Shown here one piece after another: positions 45,301 to 54,900 of a DNA stretch of 64,000 bases. Origin of the DNA: Arthrobacter sp. SPG23. GTDB taxonomy: Bacteria; Actinomycetota; Actinomycetes; Actinomycetales; Micrococcaceae. Position 1 is the stretch's first letter; each line of letters begins with the position of its first letter. A program made the translations under genes and the position numbers. The notes under the pieces were generated by a model, which searched no databases, had not been told where the DNA came from, and was given only the letters and a program-made list of their open reading frames with translations. The stretch lies in NCBI RefSeq assembly GCF_000876655.1, contig NZ_JYCN01000009.1:271833-335832 (forward strand). Reading direction: 5' to 3'.

Positions 45301-47775
45301 AAGTTCTGGTCAAAGGTCTCCGAACGGCACCATCTCGAGAACGATGAGATCCAGCAGGCCGTGCAGGACATCTGGGGTGACGCAGTCAGAAAATACCTCA
45401 TAGATCCCGCCAAAGTTTTTGTACGCCCTGCGAATGCCGATGTCTTCCGTTGCGACAAATGCCGACGAGTGCACATGACGCGCGGCGCGGGCCTGTGTAC
45501 TCGATGCTTTCAAACCCTTCCGGATATGGCTGGGAAAGTTGATCAGTCAGATGACTACTATGCACGGCGGGCTACCGCCGACGAGGGGAGCTTCCGGCTG
45601 AACTGTGCCGAATTGACGGGGCAGACGGATAGAAGTGAGGCGCAGCTGAGGCAGGCCCGATTCCAAAAAGTTTTCCTCGGTACCCGCGACATACCCATAG
45701 CCGACGAAGTCGACCTCCTGTCGGTCACCACAACAATGGAAGCGGGCGTAGATATTGGATCCCTAGACGCTGTTGTCATGGGCAACATGCCCCCGACTCG
45801 GTTCAATTATCAGCAGCGAGTCGGTCGCGCAGGTAGGCGGAGTTCGCCTGTGGCGATTGCCCTGACCGTCTGCCGACCAAGAAGCCATGATGAGCACTAT
45901 TTTGCAGATCCTCGGGCCATAACGTCGGCTCCTACCCCTAAGCCGTACCTAACATTGGGTAGCGACACGATCGCAAGACGAACGCTTTCGGCTGAGATCC
46001 TGCGCATGAGCTTCGAGGCAAACGCGACAGCCATAGCCCAGACGGACTTGGACGCGACCGTCAACACGCATGGGCGCTTCGGGCGCTCAGAAGATTGGCC
46101 TTCAGTACGGAATCTGATATTGGAGTGGATACGCACACAGGAAACCGCGACGGTGGAAGCGGCCAGAGCGCTGCTGGATCGCACACCCCTGGCCGGACGT
46201 GCGGCGGTGTTCGCGAAGGAGACCATCGAATGGCTTACGGACATGGTGGACAGGGTCGCTGCAGAAGAGACGGGGCACGAAGATCTGAGCCAGCGCCTGG
46301 CTGAGTCTGGCGTGTTGCCAATGTTTGGTTTTCCATCGCAGGTGAGGAATCTATACCTCAAGACACCGGAAAACCGGCACCCCTGGCCTCCGCGCGCAAC
46401 AATCGACCGCGATGGGGTGCTTGCCGTTTCATCGTTTGCGCCTGGTAGCGAGCTGATCAAGGACGGATGGGTATATCGAGCAGAGGGCGTTGCGAACTTT
46501 GTACCAAGTTTCCCCCGCCCAGCTCTGGTCGCTGACCCGTTAGGCCGTGGCCGCATTATCCATACGTGTCGTCGTTGTGCGTATTTGCGGGAGAGCTCAG
46601 ATTCAACTTCACAAGAAGTTGCATGCCCTCAGTGTTCCGCGGAGCCTGGAGTCGCGAAAATTGTAGATTTGCGGCAGCCTGCTGGCTATTTTGGGGCGCA
46701 GTCGAGGCCCTTTGACGGGAACTTCTCGTGGGCGCCGCGAGCCATGCCGGTCAGGGCGATGGTCGACCTCAGTTCGTTGTCGCCCAACTCGATGGATTCG
46801 TTCATTACCTACAGAGGCCCAGCCCTGAAGTATGTCATCAACGACAACGGGGGCCGGCAGTTTGAGTTCGTCCCGATTGCGGACGGGAAAAAGTTGGTTG
46901 AGCGGGCATTTTTGAAGATGCCCATGACGGAGCAGATGTCAGCGCAGACCAAGCGTGTGGCCATAGGAGCGATTCAGCCAACAGACTTCCTATTTATTGG
47001 GCCCAAGACTTCTAAGTTTGCTAACGGATGGCGCCTCGACCTGACGTCCGAGGATCAGCAAATCGGCGGGCAGCTGGATAGAGTAGAAGGTCGCCGAGCC
47101 GCCTGGTATTCGTACTCATATCTTCTTCGCAAGATTGCTGCTCTCCATTTGGACGTCCAGCCCCATGAACTTATCGCTGGCCTCTACTCGACGGTGCAAC
47201 ACGGGGTGCCCACGTCGTACGCTTTTATCGCAGATGAGCTGGAAAACGGTGCTGGCTTCTCCACTAGCTTGGGACATCCTGAAAATTTCGGAAAGTTTCT
47301 GGATGCGGTCGAGGAAAATCTGGTCAAATTCGATGAATTTTCCCACTCAAGTATGTGTAAGGGTGCTTGCTACGGTTGTCTCCGGGACTATCAGAACATG
47401 GCATTCCACCCGTTGCTCGATTGGCGTCTGGCCCGTGATGTTCACCGGCTCCTGTCGGGCCAGCCCGTAGAAATCGACCATGACCGCCAGCGCACGCTTC
47501 TGAACCAATGGAGGCTGGCAAATGACGGCGAGATTCAAGAGATGTCAGCCGGGCCGGTAGTGCTGACTGATCACCCAGCCCGCGGGAGCTATGTGATCTT
47601 GCCGCACCACCCCCTCGAGGGTGTAACGCAACAGTGCGTCACTGAACGGATTCGTAGACTCAGCATTGAAGTTGCGCAGGCGTACCCGGGATATGGCCAG
47701 GTATTCATTGATGAGTTTTCGCTGGATAGGACTCCGGCGGTAGTTCTCGATTTGATCGCGTCACTTGCCGGGTAG
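42376..47775 (+). CDS. DruE-like DEAD/DEAH helicase with DUF1998-type C-terminus
   Basis: A 1799-aa SF2 helicase. Walker A is TPGTGSGKT (122-130), motif II is LDEMHSY (331-334 DEMH), motif III is IAASAS, and motif VI is QQRVGRAGRR (about 1145-1153). Between the motor halves are zinc-type clusters (PRCGCG, CQGCGD; CPACGDDW; CDKCRR, CTRCF). Near the C-terminus SMCKGACYGCLRDYQN (about 1658) and HPLLDWRLARDV form the DUF1998/MrfA-like four-Cys motif. Size and domain order match DruE of Druantia anti-phage systems and related large Lhr/MrfA-type helicases. ATG 42376 was used; TTG 42388, with GGGAG 5 nt upstream, is an alternative. It is the likely motor of the system. Confidence 0.88.
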   Translation: MGDNLTSSSDGIDAFAAFASLKEALLRYYDTPFGLANESLMEERRALLDKDRGLYREPLLELRAPYKTTGRSVAESAASAGLSSIEAEFLTSGLMEPGLQLYTHQEASLRSALRGRKNIVLTPGTGSGKTEAFLLPILGQLLMESRRWGGKGSSASEWWAGPGMPFSPMRTPVAGRTAAVRALILYPMNALVDDQLVRLRRALDSTEAHNWLDQNRNGNRFYFGRYTGATPVTGSRDKKQVDLLRSLMLDASALYDAAMTAGNGREHFVPRLDGGEMFSRWDMIESPPDFLITNYSMLNVMMLRDSESNFFSSTRRWMDEHEDNVFTIVLDEMHSYRGTAGTEVAYLIRNLKKRLGLDVRPQKLRVIAASASLEPDRDKQYLSDFFALPKESFEFLGGSISRLDVGPKNLSDSCEPLQRGTAAPSLNLAAALENAFYDGAKTPEEATPEVRTLAELGSRLFPNEGGEVRSAATMRLLQMAREREGGIRWPKLRAHMFFRNVAGMWACSDPKCSELPIMRPQSVNIGRLHAVPTPRCGCGARVLELLYCQGCGDVMLGGYTTAGAPQQKSLNLSLLSDVPDVSMLPDNASLDRTANNYVVYWPNTRNPELLEKNTTADNGKVGYSFKPVSMNPPAGSIKSTDDLHTGWVFRALALKPKDRSPESVLPFPITCPACGDDWRIRFDAAGVLKATDARTMRSPVRTMRTGFEKVNQVLITELMRQFDDDNRKCIVFADSRQDSAKLASGIALNHYQDSVRSLIFSVLKTYGNSMPGLMHARAFISGEDKSELNKAAAIALQKSEPSVFARLQGVWSGLSDETEDLVLADIAGAPSILELSRRVRVEFLRRGMNPGGPGVDLASAVEAGEGPREVPWTKIYDFTNSSPELQPSLSPSLELLFKKIENALVHNVEESLVSGSGRDFESIGLGWLSTTKSGDASGSSNLLGSVAQSSLRILAEKKRFVGLRYELDQPPAALKKFWSKVSERHHLENDEIQQAVQDIWGDAVRKYLIDPAKVFVRPANADVFRCDKCRRVHMTRGAGLCTRCFQTLPDMAGKVDQSDDYYARRATADEGSFRLNCAELTGQTDRSEAQLRQARFQKVFLGTRDIPIADEVDLLSVTTTMEAGVDIGSLDAVVMGNMPPTRFNYQQRVGRAGRRSSPVAIALTVCRPRSHDEHYFADPRAITSAPTPKPYLTLGSDTIARRTLSAEILRMSFEANATAIAQTDLDATVNTHGRFGRSEDWPSVRNLILEWIRTQETATVEAARALLDRTPLAGRAAVFAKETIEWLTDMVDRVAAEETGHEDLSQRLAESGVLPMFGFPSQVRNLYLKTPENRHPWPPRATIDRDGVLAVSSFAPGSELIKDGWVYRAEGVANFVPSFPRPALVADPLGRGRIIHTCRRCAYLRESSDSTSQEVACPQCSAEPGVAKIVDLRQPAGYFGAQSRPFDGNFSWAPRAMPVRAMVDLSSLSPNSMDSFITYRGPALKYVINDNGGRQFEFVPIADGKKLVERAFLKMPMTEQMSAQTKRVAIGAIQPTDFLFIGPKTSKFANGWRLDLTSEDQQIGGQLDRVEGRRAAWYSYSYLLRKIAALHLDVQPHELIAGLYSTVQHGVPTSYAFIADELENGAGFSTSLGHPENFGKFLDAVEENLVKFDEFSHSSMCKGACYGCLRDYQNMAFHPLLDWRLARDVHRLLSGQPVEIDHDRQRTLLNQWRLANDGEIQEMSAGPVVLTDHPARGSYVILPHHPLEGVTQQCVTERIRRLSIEVAQAYPGYGQVFIDEFSLDRTPAVVLDLIASLAG

Positions 47776-47779
47776 GCAA

Positions 47780-47989
47780 GTGACCGACTCCCGCTCTGGA
47801 GCACCAACAACGATTAGGGTCGGTACTTTCTCGGTGGACGAAGCCCTCGTCGAAGCGCTTGAGTTTGTTGCGCCCTTTGTCGTCGACGACGTCGACGACA
47901 AAGGGGCTTCGGGCAGACGACTAACACTGTGCGTGCTGGCGTTCCTCGGCCGCTCGCTCGGATTCCCCCATTCGCCAACAGGCGGCTAA
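47780..47989 (+). CDS. Small ORF of uncertain reality between the helicase and ATPase genes
   Basis: A 69-aa frame starting GTG 47780, with a plausible composition (TFSVDEALVEALEFVAPFVV) but weak SD. It contains the 33-bp palindrome that encodes PFVVDDVDDKG, so the coding reading may be incidental. No family recognised. Confidence 0.3.
   Translation: MTDSRSGAPTTIRVGTFSVDEALVEALEFVAPFVVDDVDDKGASGRRLTLCVLAFLGRSLGFPHSPTGG
47873..47905. repeat. 33-bp perfect palindrome with 15-bp arms
   Basis: Arms CCCTTTGTCGTCGAC (47873-47887) and GTCGACGACAAAGGG (47891-47905) are perfect reverse complements around GAC. It lies about 100 nt after the helicase stop and 190 nt before the AAA ATPase gene. It could fold into a strong hairpin but has no T-run, so a transcript-processing site, operator or recombination site are options. 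Confidence 0.8.
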
Positions 47990-48095
47990 CCGATGCTTTC
48001 CGCGCACGGGGCTCGCTGTGGGGCCACAGGGCACCAAGGATCGAGATATTGGCGTCGAATATGCCTAATAACTTCGAGCCCTGTATGTTGTCGAT

Positions 48096-50567
48096 GTGGG
48101 GGAATCGAAACCGTGGAACGACGACGAGACACGTGCGCTTGTGAGCGCTTATTTTTCAATGCTTGAGCAAGAGACGCGTGGCGCGGCCTACTCGAAGATT
48201 GCCCACAACCGACACGTTCAATCGCATACAGGCCGCAGCAAGGGCTCCATCGAGTTCAAATTCTGCAACATCAGCCATGTCCTGGCAGAGGCCGGCCTCC
48301 CATATGTCGCGGGTTACAAGCCGCGTAGCCATGTACAGGAGGCCTTACGCGCGGCCGTCCTTGGTGAGGTTGGTGCGGAGAGCAAACGCTCAAGCGGCGT
48401 CAAACCTCCACCCTCCGTCGGCGGGGTGTTATCTTCGTCGGATACCCCCGGTATTGCTGCACAGTCCGCCGCAGCCTTCAACGAAAGAGGCCCGTTGTCT
48501 GCTTCAACCCCAGAATCAAAAATTGGCAATTCCTGGGATGGCCTCGTCGGGCTGTGGGATCGCGCAACCGGAGGGACCGACGTCGCGGCACGGCCCGACC
48601 ACCCTGTGGATTCGTCTTGGCCGTCTGCACTACGTCCCGCCGGCGTAGAAGAGGCCTGTGAGTGGCTGAAGTCGGGCGTATCTGCTGGGCGCCCTCCTCG
48701 ATTCCTGTTTCTGGTCGGAGGGCCAGGCGCGGGAAAATCCCATGCCACGGCACACGTCGTACATGGCATGCGCCTCATGAGCGAGCTCGAAGAAGGACTG
48801 GCGCATCGAATTTATGACTATGAGGGGACGCTGGCTGATCTAGTCGTAGTCAACGACGCCACAATCAACTTGGAGGCTTCCAATCGGGCTCCACTCATTT
48901 CAGACATTGATCGGGTCGTAGGCGTCGGCATGGGAGCGGTCCCGCCGTCCCGTTCGCGCCATTTGATGGCATGTGTGAACCGAGGCGTCCTGGTTGAGGA
49001 GATGTCCGAGTCCCGGCTCCGTGATTCACAGGACTGGACCGCGGGCGATGTACTGGTGCGCTGGTTGTACGGCTCCCCGCTGACTGGCCCGATTCAGTCG
49101 TCGTGGCAGGTGACTGGCGTGACCGGACAGGACTTTGTCCGATCCGCCAGGCTGAGCCACATGGGTGAGCACGTTGCCAACGTATTGGCAGTGTTCGTTG
49201 ACGAATGCTCGCTTTTCGAGGAACGCCCCGCCATCACCATCGGTGCCGATTCCCACGTGTCCGCTGAAGAATACCGGATTGTGCCCCTGGCGCAGCGTCC
49301 AGAAATGGAAGCGTCGCGCACTCCAGCAGCCGACTTGCTGGTCAACGTCTTGAAGGCTGTTGAAGAGTCGGTGGACAATCCTCGAGAACACGCATTGGAG
49401 ACCGTTGTCGACCCGCTTGGGGCCAACCTGCAGTCGCTCCGCTCACCGTTGGTACGCTCAGGGCTGTTGACCATGGCACGAAGCGCTGAGTTAATGTCGG
49501 CAACCCGTATGACCTATCGGGAACTTTGGGGTTTCCTGACTCGCGCTTTGGTGGGTGATGCGCCATCCCGGATGCCTCGAGAACACTTGGGCGAGTTTGT
49601 CATGGCCAACCAGCCATCGGGTCTGGGGGCGGAAGAAGATTTTGAACGCATGCGAATCCTGTCGGCGCTTAGGTTCAACCAGAGCATCTTTGGTGCGGGG
49701 GAACGCTCGGCAGCACCGGATGGCTCAATGCGGGATCCAGTCCTGAAGCTCCTCATCCCAGTCGACCCAGTCAGCGATGCCGTACCAGGTTCGAACCCCG
49801 ATGCGCCGGGAGAAGGCTGGGCCACTCGTATTTCTGACGCTTTCGGCGTCCACGCCTCGGACGGGACGCCGCTACAGAGTCTGCTTGATTCGGCAGCAGA
49901 AGATGGTCCATTACACGCCGTCGTGACCGACTTTGACCGGCGTCTCGACGATGCTTTCTGTCAGTTACTGCAGTCGCCACACCTCAAGGACGAGAAGCGG
50001 TTGGAAGCCACCGGCTGGTATGGGGCCTACCTAACGCGCCTATACGCTGTGTCCCACGGGATCTGTGCGTTTCGGCGCGAGGTGGACCTGCTAATCAGAA
50101 CCTGGGTGCAGTCCCCACACCTTCCGGATGACTTGAAGTCTCCGCTGCGTACCCTCATCAGGCCCAAGCGGAATCCGACTGAATCTGGCTCGTCCCTCTT
50201 GCCGCTATTCGATAGCAGGACGGAGCCAATTACCGGAAGAACCGCGACGCCGAAGCTCGCTGTCCGCGTCAGGGAACCAGAACTTTCCACCAATCGGCAA
50301 GGACAGGGTGAGCAAGTCCTCCTGGTGATCGGGACAGATGGAACGACTATGAGCCGAGTGTCCCTGGACTTTCCCTTGATCCGGGAGGCCTTGGCCTGCG
50401 TAGACGACCACATAGGCGTCACTGACCTCATTGATGTGACCGCACCACGTTTGGAACGTGTTCGGGCATCCAGGCTCCTGTCGTCCCACCTACACGGGGC
50501 CGAGTTCTGCCTGGCCGATGGCGACAGTGAAGTCCAAATAACCCAGCGGTACAGGAAGGAGTCTTGA
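48096..50567 (+). CDS. AAA-type ATPase with defence-associated N-terminal domain
   Basis: An 823-aa protein starting at GTG 48096. Residues about 5-90 (WNDDETRALVSAYFSML, GRSKGSIEFKFCNIS, GLPYVAGYKPRSHVQ) match a domain I have met at the N-terminus of many HNH, PD-(D/E)XK and other defence proteins. Next comes a P-loop NTPase: Walker A LVGGPGAGKSHATAH (about residue 206) and Walker B AVFVDECSLF (about 364-372). The C-terminal 400 residues are unassigned. By position, followed by a 471-aa protein and a giant HerA-like ATPase, it occupies the place of DptF in DptFGH restriction complexes, but it is longer. The next ORF overlaps its TGA by 1 nt. Confidence 0.7.
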   Translation: MGESKPWNDDETRALVSAYFSMLEQETRGAAYSKIAHNRHVQSHTGRSKGSIEFKFCNISHVLAEAGLPYVAGYKPRSHVQEALRAAVLGEVGAESKRSSGVKPPPSVGGVLSSSDTPGIAAQSAAAFNERGPLSASTPESKIGNSWDGLVGLWDRATGGTDVAARPDHPVDSSWPSALRPAGVEEACEWLKSGVSAGRPPRFLFLVGGPGAGKSHATAHVVHGMRLMSELEEGLAHRIYDYEGTLADLVVVNDATINLEASNRAPLISDIDRVVGVGMGAVPPSRSRHLMACVNRGVLVEEMSESRLRDSQDWTAGDVLVRWLYGSPLTGPIQSSWQVTGVTGQDFVRSARLSHMGEHVANVLAVFVDECSLFEERPAITIGADSHVSAEEYRIVPLAQRPEMEASRTPAADLLVNVLKAVEESVDNPREHALETVVDPLGANLQSLRSPLVRSGLLTMARSAELMSATRMTYRELWGFLTRALVGDAPSRMPREHLGEFVMANQPSGLGAEEDFERMRILSALRFNQSIFGAGERSAAPDGSMRDPVLKLLIPVDPVSDAVPGSNPDAPGEGWATRISDAFGVHASDGTPLQSLLDSAAEDGPLHAVVTDFDRRLDDAFCQLLQSPHLKDEKRLEATGWYGAYLTRLYAVSHGICAFRREVDLLIRTWVQSPHLPDDLKSPLRTLIRPKRNPTESGSSLLPLFDSRTEPITGRTATPKLAVRVREPELSTNRQGQGEQVLLVIGTDGTTMSRVSLDFPLIREALACVDDHIGVTDLIDVTAPRLERVRASRLLSSHLHGAEFCLADGDSEVQITQRYRKES

Positions 50568-51982
50568 TGGACAGGGCTGCCCAAGCGAAACATCTCCTGC
50601 TTCCGTTCAATCGGCCAGAGTACTTTTCAGTGCCCGAGGCCCTGCTCTCGTCGCTTGCTTGGCGTGCCTACGAGATCGCATCAGACACGGATGCGCGTAA
50701 GCCTGTCGGCCTGATGTACAAGGCCGATGCCAAGGAGACACAGTACCTATCGCTGCGGCCGACGAAACCAGCAGGTGCTGCCGCAGAAGCGCTTGGACAC
50801 GGGCTCAAGAAAATGGCCTTGAACACCGCTGCTTCTGACCTTCTCTTGGGCGAGGCTGTCGCGTCGAGCGTCATGGGCATCCGAATCGAAAAAACGGGGA
50901 ACCAGCCCTCCAGTCCGATGACGCCGGCTCTTGCACTCATGCAGGATCCCCGTGGTGTTTTGGTGAAGAAGGGGCCACCCGACTTTGCCTCCATTATTGA
51001 AAGCCTCTTCACTGTTGGTCATAACCCAGGGGGGCCGTCGGAGTCCGCCACACAGCTATGGCTGCGTGCCGCGGATCAGCGGCTGGAGCTGGACCCGCTG
51101 TTGAACGTAATTGATGCGTGCATGATGTCGACCGTCTTCGATGATCAATGCAGGCGACGCCCATCGTTCCCTATTTCTGAAGACAGCGTCGACTGGTGCG
51201 GCTTCTATCCGGAGACCCCCTATCAGTGGTTTGCCAAGTCGTGGGCGACCCTGACCTCTGAAGAGTGGGTCGAGGCGCTTCCGGCAAGAGTCTGGGTTGA
51301 CTGGGCAACCACGGTCCTGCGACTCGCAATGGGGCTCGGATTCCTGTGGGAATATGCGTGGTACGAAGCGCTGGGCGCGACGATAATTCAGGGCTCCGTA
51401 CCTGACACTTTTGAAGAATTGCGAACCACGGTTAGGTCGCCGCTGCCTTGGCAATCGAGCCGATCGTCTATTTCCGTGCGCGATGTTGGTTCCAGCATTA
51501 AGTGGCGTATTTCGCGAGGTGAAAGAATTAGGAAGAGCCTCAAGGAACGGTTGAACGAACTTGGCGGGCAGCAGGACGCTATTGAATTTCTACGCGGCGC
51601 CGCAGAAAGTGACTTCAGGCGCTCGCTAGCGGCCGAGGTTGCAGAAAAAAAGGAAGCCGGAAAGCTTGTATGGGAAACGGTCAAATACGGCCTGCAGATC
51701 CGCGAATCGAGCGGACCCTTTACGGACTATTACGGAATTCTCAAAACGCGGGGGCGCAGGTACCTCGTAATCGATCCGGGCACTGAGTGGATTGCAGTTG
51801 TTGCCAGCCTCACCTGCGGTACACCCGGGTCTCAGTGCAACGTCGGAGACGTCCTACGGGACCTAACGATATTAGGAATGCGGCCTGAACTCGGCGACCT
51901 CGTGTCATTGCTTGAGCGGGCCGGGATGGCGCGCGGCAGCGCAGATGCTGACCACGCCGTTATTGTCGAGAGCGCTTTCTAG
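50567..51982 (+). CDS. Uncharacterised protein in DptG-like position
   Basis: A 471-aa protein with SD GGAAGGAG and a one-base overlap with the upstream stop. It is alpha-helical with conserved-looking Trp/Tyr segments (LPARVWVDWATTVLRLAMGLGF). A C-terminal wing-like part ends the protein (YYGILKTRGRRYLVIDPGTEW; LGMRPELGDLVSLLERAG). No catalytic motif is seen. Length and gene order, between an AAA ATPase and a HerA-like giant, parallel DptG; I have no direct sequence evidence for homology. Confidence 0.6.
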   Translation: MDRAAQAKHLLLPFNRPEYFSVPEALLSSLAWRAYEIASDTDARKPVGLMYKADAKETQYLSLRPTKPAGAAAEALGHGLKKMALNTAASDLLLGEAVASSVMGIRIEKTGNQPSSPMTPALALMQDPRGVLVKKGPPDFASIIESLFTVGHNPGGPSESATQLWLRAADQRLELDPLLNVIDACMMSTVFDDQCRRRPSFPISEDSVDWCGFYPETPYQWFAKSWATLTSEEWVEALPARVWVDWATTVLRLAMGLGFLWEYAWYEALGATIIQGSVPDTFEELRTTVRSPLPWQSSRSSISVRDVGSSIKWRISRGERIRKSLKERLNELGGQQDAIEFLRGAAESDFRRSLAAEVAEKKEAGKLVWETVKYGLQIRESSGPFTDYYGILKTRGRRYLVIDPGTEWIAVVASLTCGTPGSQCNVGDVLRDLTILGMRPELGDLVSLLERAGMARGSADADHAVIVESAF

Positions 51983-51989
51983 GAGAATC

Positions 51990-54900
51990 ATGGCGTCGAT
52001 TTCATTGGGCAAAGTTCTCGGACGTGCCCTTGCAACAACCAACGGCCTCGTACACGTCCACCTCCCGGAAGGAATCGGAAGCGACGTAGCAGAGGAGATT
52101 GTTCGCTCTGCCAACACGGCTCGGCCGACTACACCCCCGTTTGCTCTTCTAGTTAGAGCAGGGCAAGAGTCCCTCGAGGATGTGAACTGTCCGCGTGTGA
52201 ACCCCCAGCGCACAATCCAATACCGTCAGGGCGACCATTTGGCGGTCGTGTACGGCCGCCAACCTGACCTTTCATCATTCGTTCAAGTCTTCCGCGAGGT
52301 CTTCGGCCAGAGCTTTCCAGAACAGGCTGAAGGCGCAGTGGCTATCCACGAACTATCAAACCAAATGGTTCATGAACTTGTCGGAGAGTTTGGCCTCGAA
52401 GGGCTGAATGAGAGCCAACGAGCACGCTGCTCCGAGGTACTTTCTTCGTGCCTGTCCACGCTTTCGACTTTACATTCGCGGTCGGCGGACAGCGGACGGA
52501 GCTGGAACGCAGCCTGGTTTGCGCATGTTGATCGCGGAATAGGCAACCTGCTGGTAATACTGGACCACTTAGTGGCGACCGGCTCCTCCTTGGAACTGCC
52601 GGAGGCCTTGGCTAGGTATGCGTACGCGTGCTTCGCGTTGCCCAGGCCCAGCTCGGCCGTGGCAAGGTCGTTCCTTTCCTCTGTATCGGCGGCAGTAGCG
52701 CTGGGGGATTCCCTTTCGGAGTGCTGGAGCGACGAGGAAACCTTTCGGATGAGCGCGGGACAGCTGGCTACTCGTCCAGAAGTCAAAGCGGCCGGGGGCA
52801 AGCACCCCCTCGAGGATTTCGCTATTGACAACCTCGATGAGGCAGTCTCCCGCGAAGGCAACGCATGGTTGGGGTTGACCGATGTCATCGGAGTATCTCC
52901 GGAGAACATCGAGCGCTTTTCGGAACTGACGGAGGCACAGTTTAGGAGTCCGGCCCGTGAGGACAGCGACTCCCTAACTATTGATATTGCGTTCGCGGTG
53001 GGAGGCTCACTCGTGCTTGACCCTGAACTCCCCGAAAGTCCCTTCCTCATTCCTTTGTCTTCGGATGGATCCGCCGGTGGAAGGCAGCTCCAATCCGAGC
53101 TTCTGGCGATTCGCATACCGACGTTGGAGCGCATCGGTCCAGACGTCGCCCGCTCCTCTCAACTTGCGATTCAAGTCTTGCCTGCAAACATCGCAAATTG
53201 GGTGGGGACCGTGGAGATGGCCGAAGACGGAAGCTTGCTAGCCGTTGGCCGGTTCGTCAAACCTCGCGGAAACGGACGCAGCGCCGCGCCATTCCGTTTG
53301 GTCTCGCTAAGGGTTTCGCTAACGACCAACGACCCGCTCGCGCCGTGGGTACGGACCGATCTGACTGCCAAAGGGTATGTCTTTTCCGGCATGCAGACCT
53401 TCCTGGCGGCGGCGCCATTCAAGAAGTCGGGTGCCCTCGGGAAGGTCTCGTACCTTGGACCGATGGATTGGACCCCGTCCTCCAACCCGGATGAGCGCGA
53501 ACAGGACTTCGCGGACGAACTTCCAGACGTGCCGGGTGGTTACCAAGTCATGCTTTGGCACCCTGACGCCGCGGAGCAACCGCTGTTGGACGGTGTCGCA
53601 CTCAAGGTTCATCCCGTACTTGCGGGGCTGTACCCACTACGCTTCGCGCCCACAGGCGACAACGAATTCGTGGCCAATGGAACTACTTTCCGTGTGAGGC
53701 CCGTGGCAGCTGGAGGGGGCCACCAGTCCGCGCTCCTCGCTGCTGCAGTCAAGCAGCAAGTCGTACCGGACAGGCCTAAACTAGCGACAGAGGGTTCAGT
53801 CCGGGGGCAAGCGGAATCGTTCTATGCCAGCCGGATAGTGGCCGGGGACGAGGCCATCATCGCTGCCCTTGGCCACATCATGATGCCGAGTAATGAGTCG
53901 ACGCGGGTCGCGGACGCGCGTCCTCAGGACCGCGGTGCAATTCTCATGCCGGATGCCGCGCGATCAGCTCTCGACAGTGTCAGCTATTTCGAGGTGGAGC
54001 AAGACTTTGTATCTGGCGCCGAAGCTGAGAGGTTCCGAGACGCATTTCGAGCCCTAAACCTGGCCGGCCTCCTCCTGCGGAAAGACGTGCACGGTGAGGG
54101 CGTCGATTTCGAATGGCCGTCCCGGACGTCCTGGCGGTCGCTCTGGGGTTCCGCGGAGTTAAGCGAGTACTTGGATGCTTACACGCAACTCGTTGACGCT
54201 GCTCGGGCAACGGGAAGGGACGAGAACGTCTTCTGGGCGGCTTACCCAATGTCCGTCAGCGTATGGGATGTCAGGGGGGACGAAGGCTGTCAGGCCGTGC
54301 TCTTGAGCCCACTCCATCCGTTAAGGCTGGCATGGCTAGCTGGTGCGGAACATGTACTATTCGAAGCCAAGAACTCGGTGCAGCATGCGGGCTCGATCGA
54401 AGGATGGAACCTTCCACTAGTTGGCCCCGGAGAGTCTAGCTCTGGACGGATGTTGGCGGTTCCCACTGACTCGGGGGAGGACCAGATATTTCTGGGATGG
54501 TCTATGATGCTTCCCCCTGGGCGTTCAAGGCCCCGGAGGCTATCTCCGCCGGATCGGATTGGAAATGCAGTCACACCGGGAACGGCAGTGAGTGGACTCA
54601 ACGCAACAGCGGTGGATGCCGCTTTGAGGTCTTTCCGCAGGATGCATCCCCACATCACGACACTGACAGTGGACTTGCATGCCCAGGACCGCCAGATCCG
54701 CCTGACCGAAATTGACGATTCCGTCCTCGCCGTCGCAGAAGAATGGGGCAAAGACGATCCCGGACGCCTAATAGGCGGAGTGAGGGTGCTCGACTCCGTG
54801 ATGCGCGAGGGGCCTGTGCCCCGGGACGCGGTCACGAGGCTAGTCCGTGAGAATCGAGACATGCTCTTGACCTGGTCCCGCTACGTCCCACGTCCGGATT

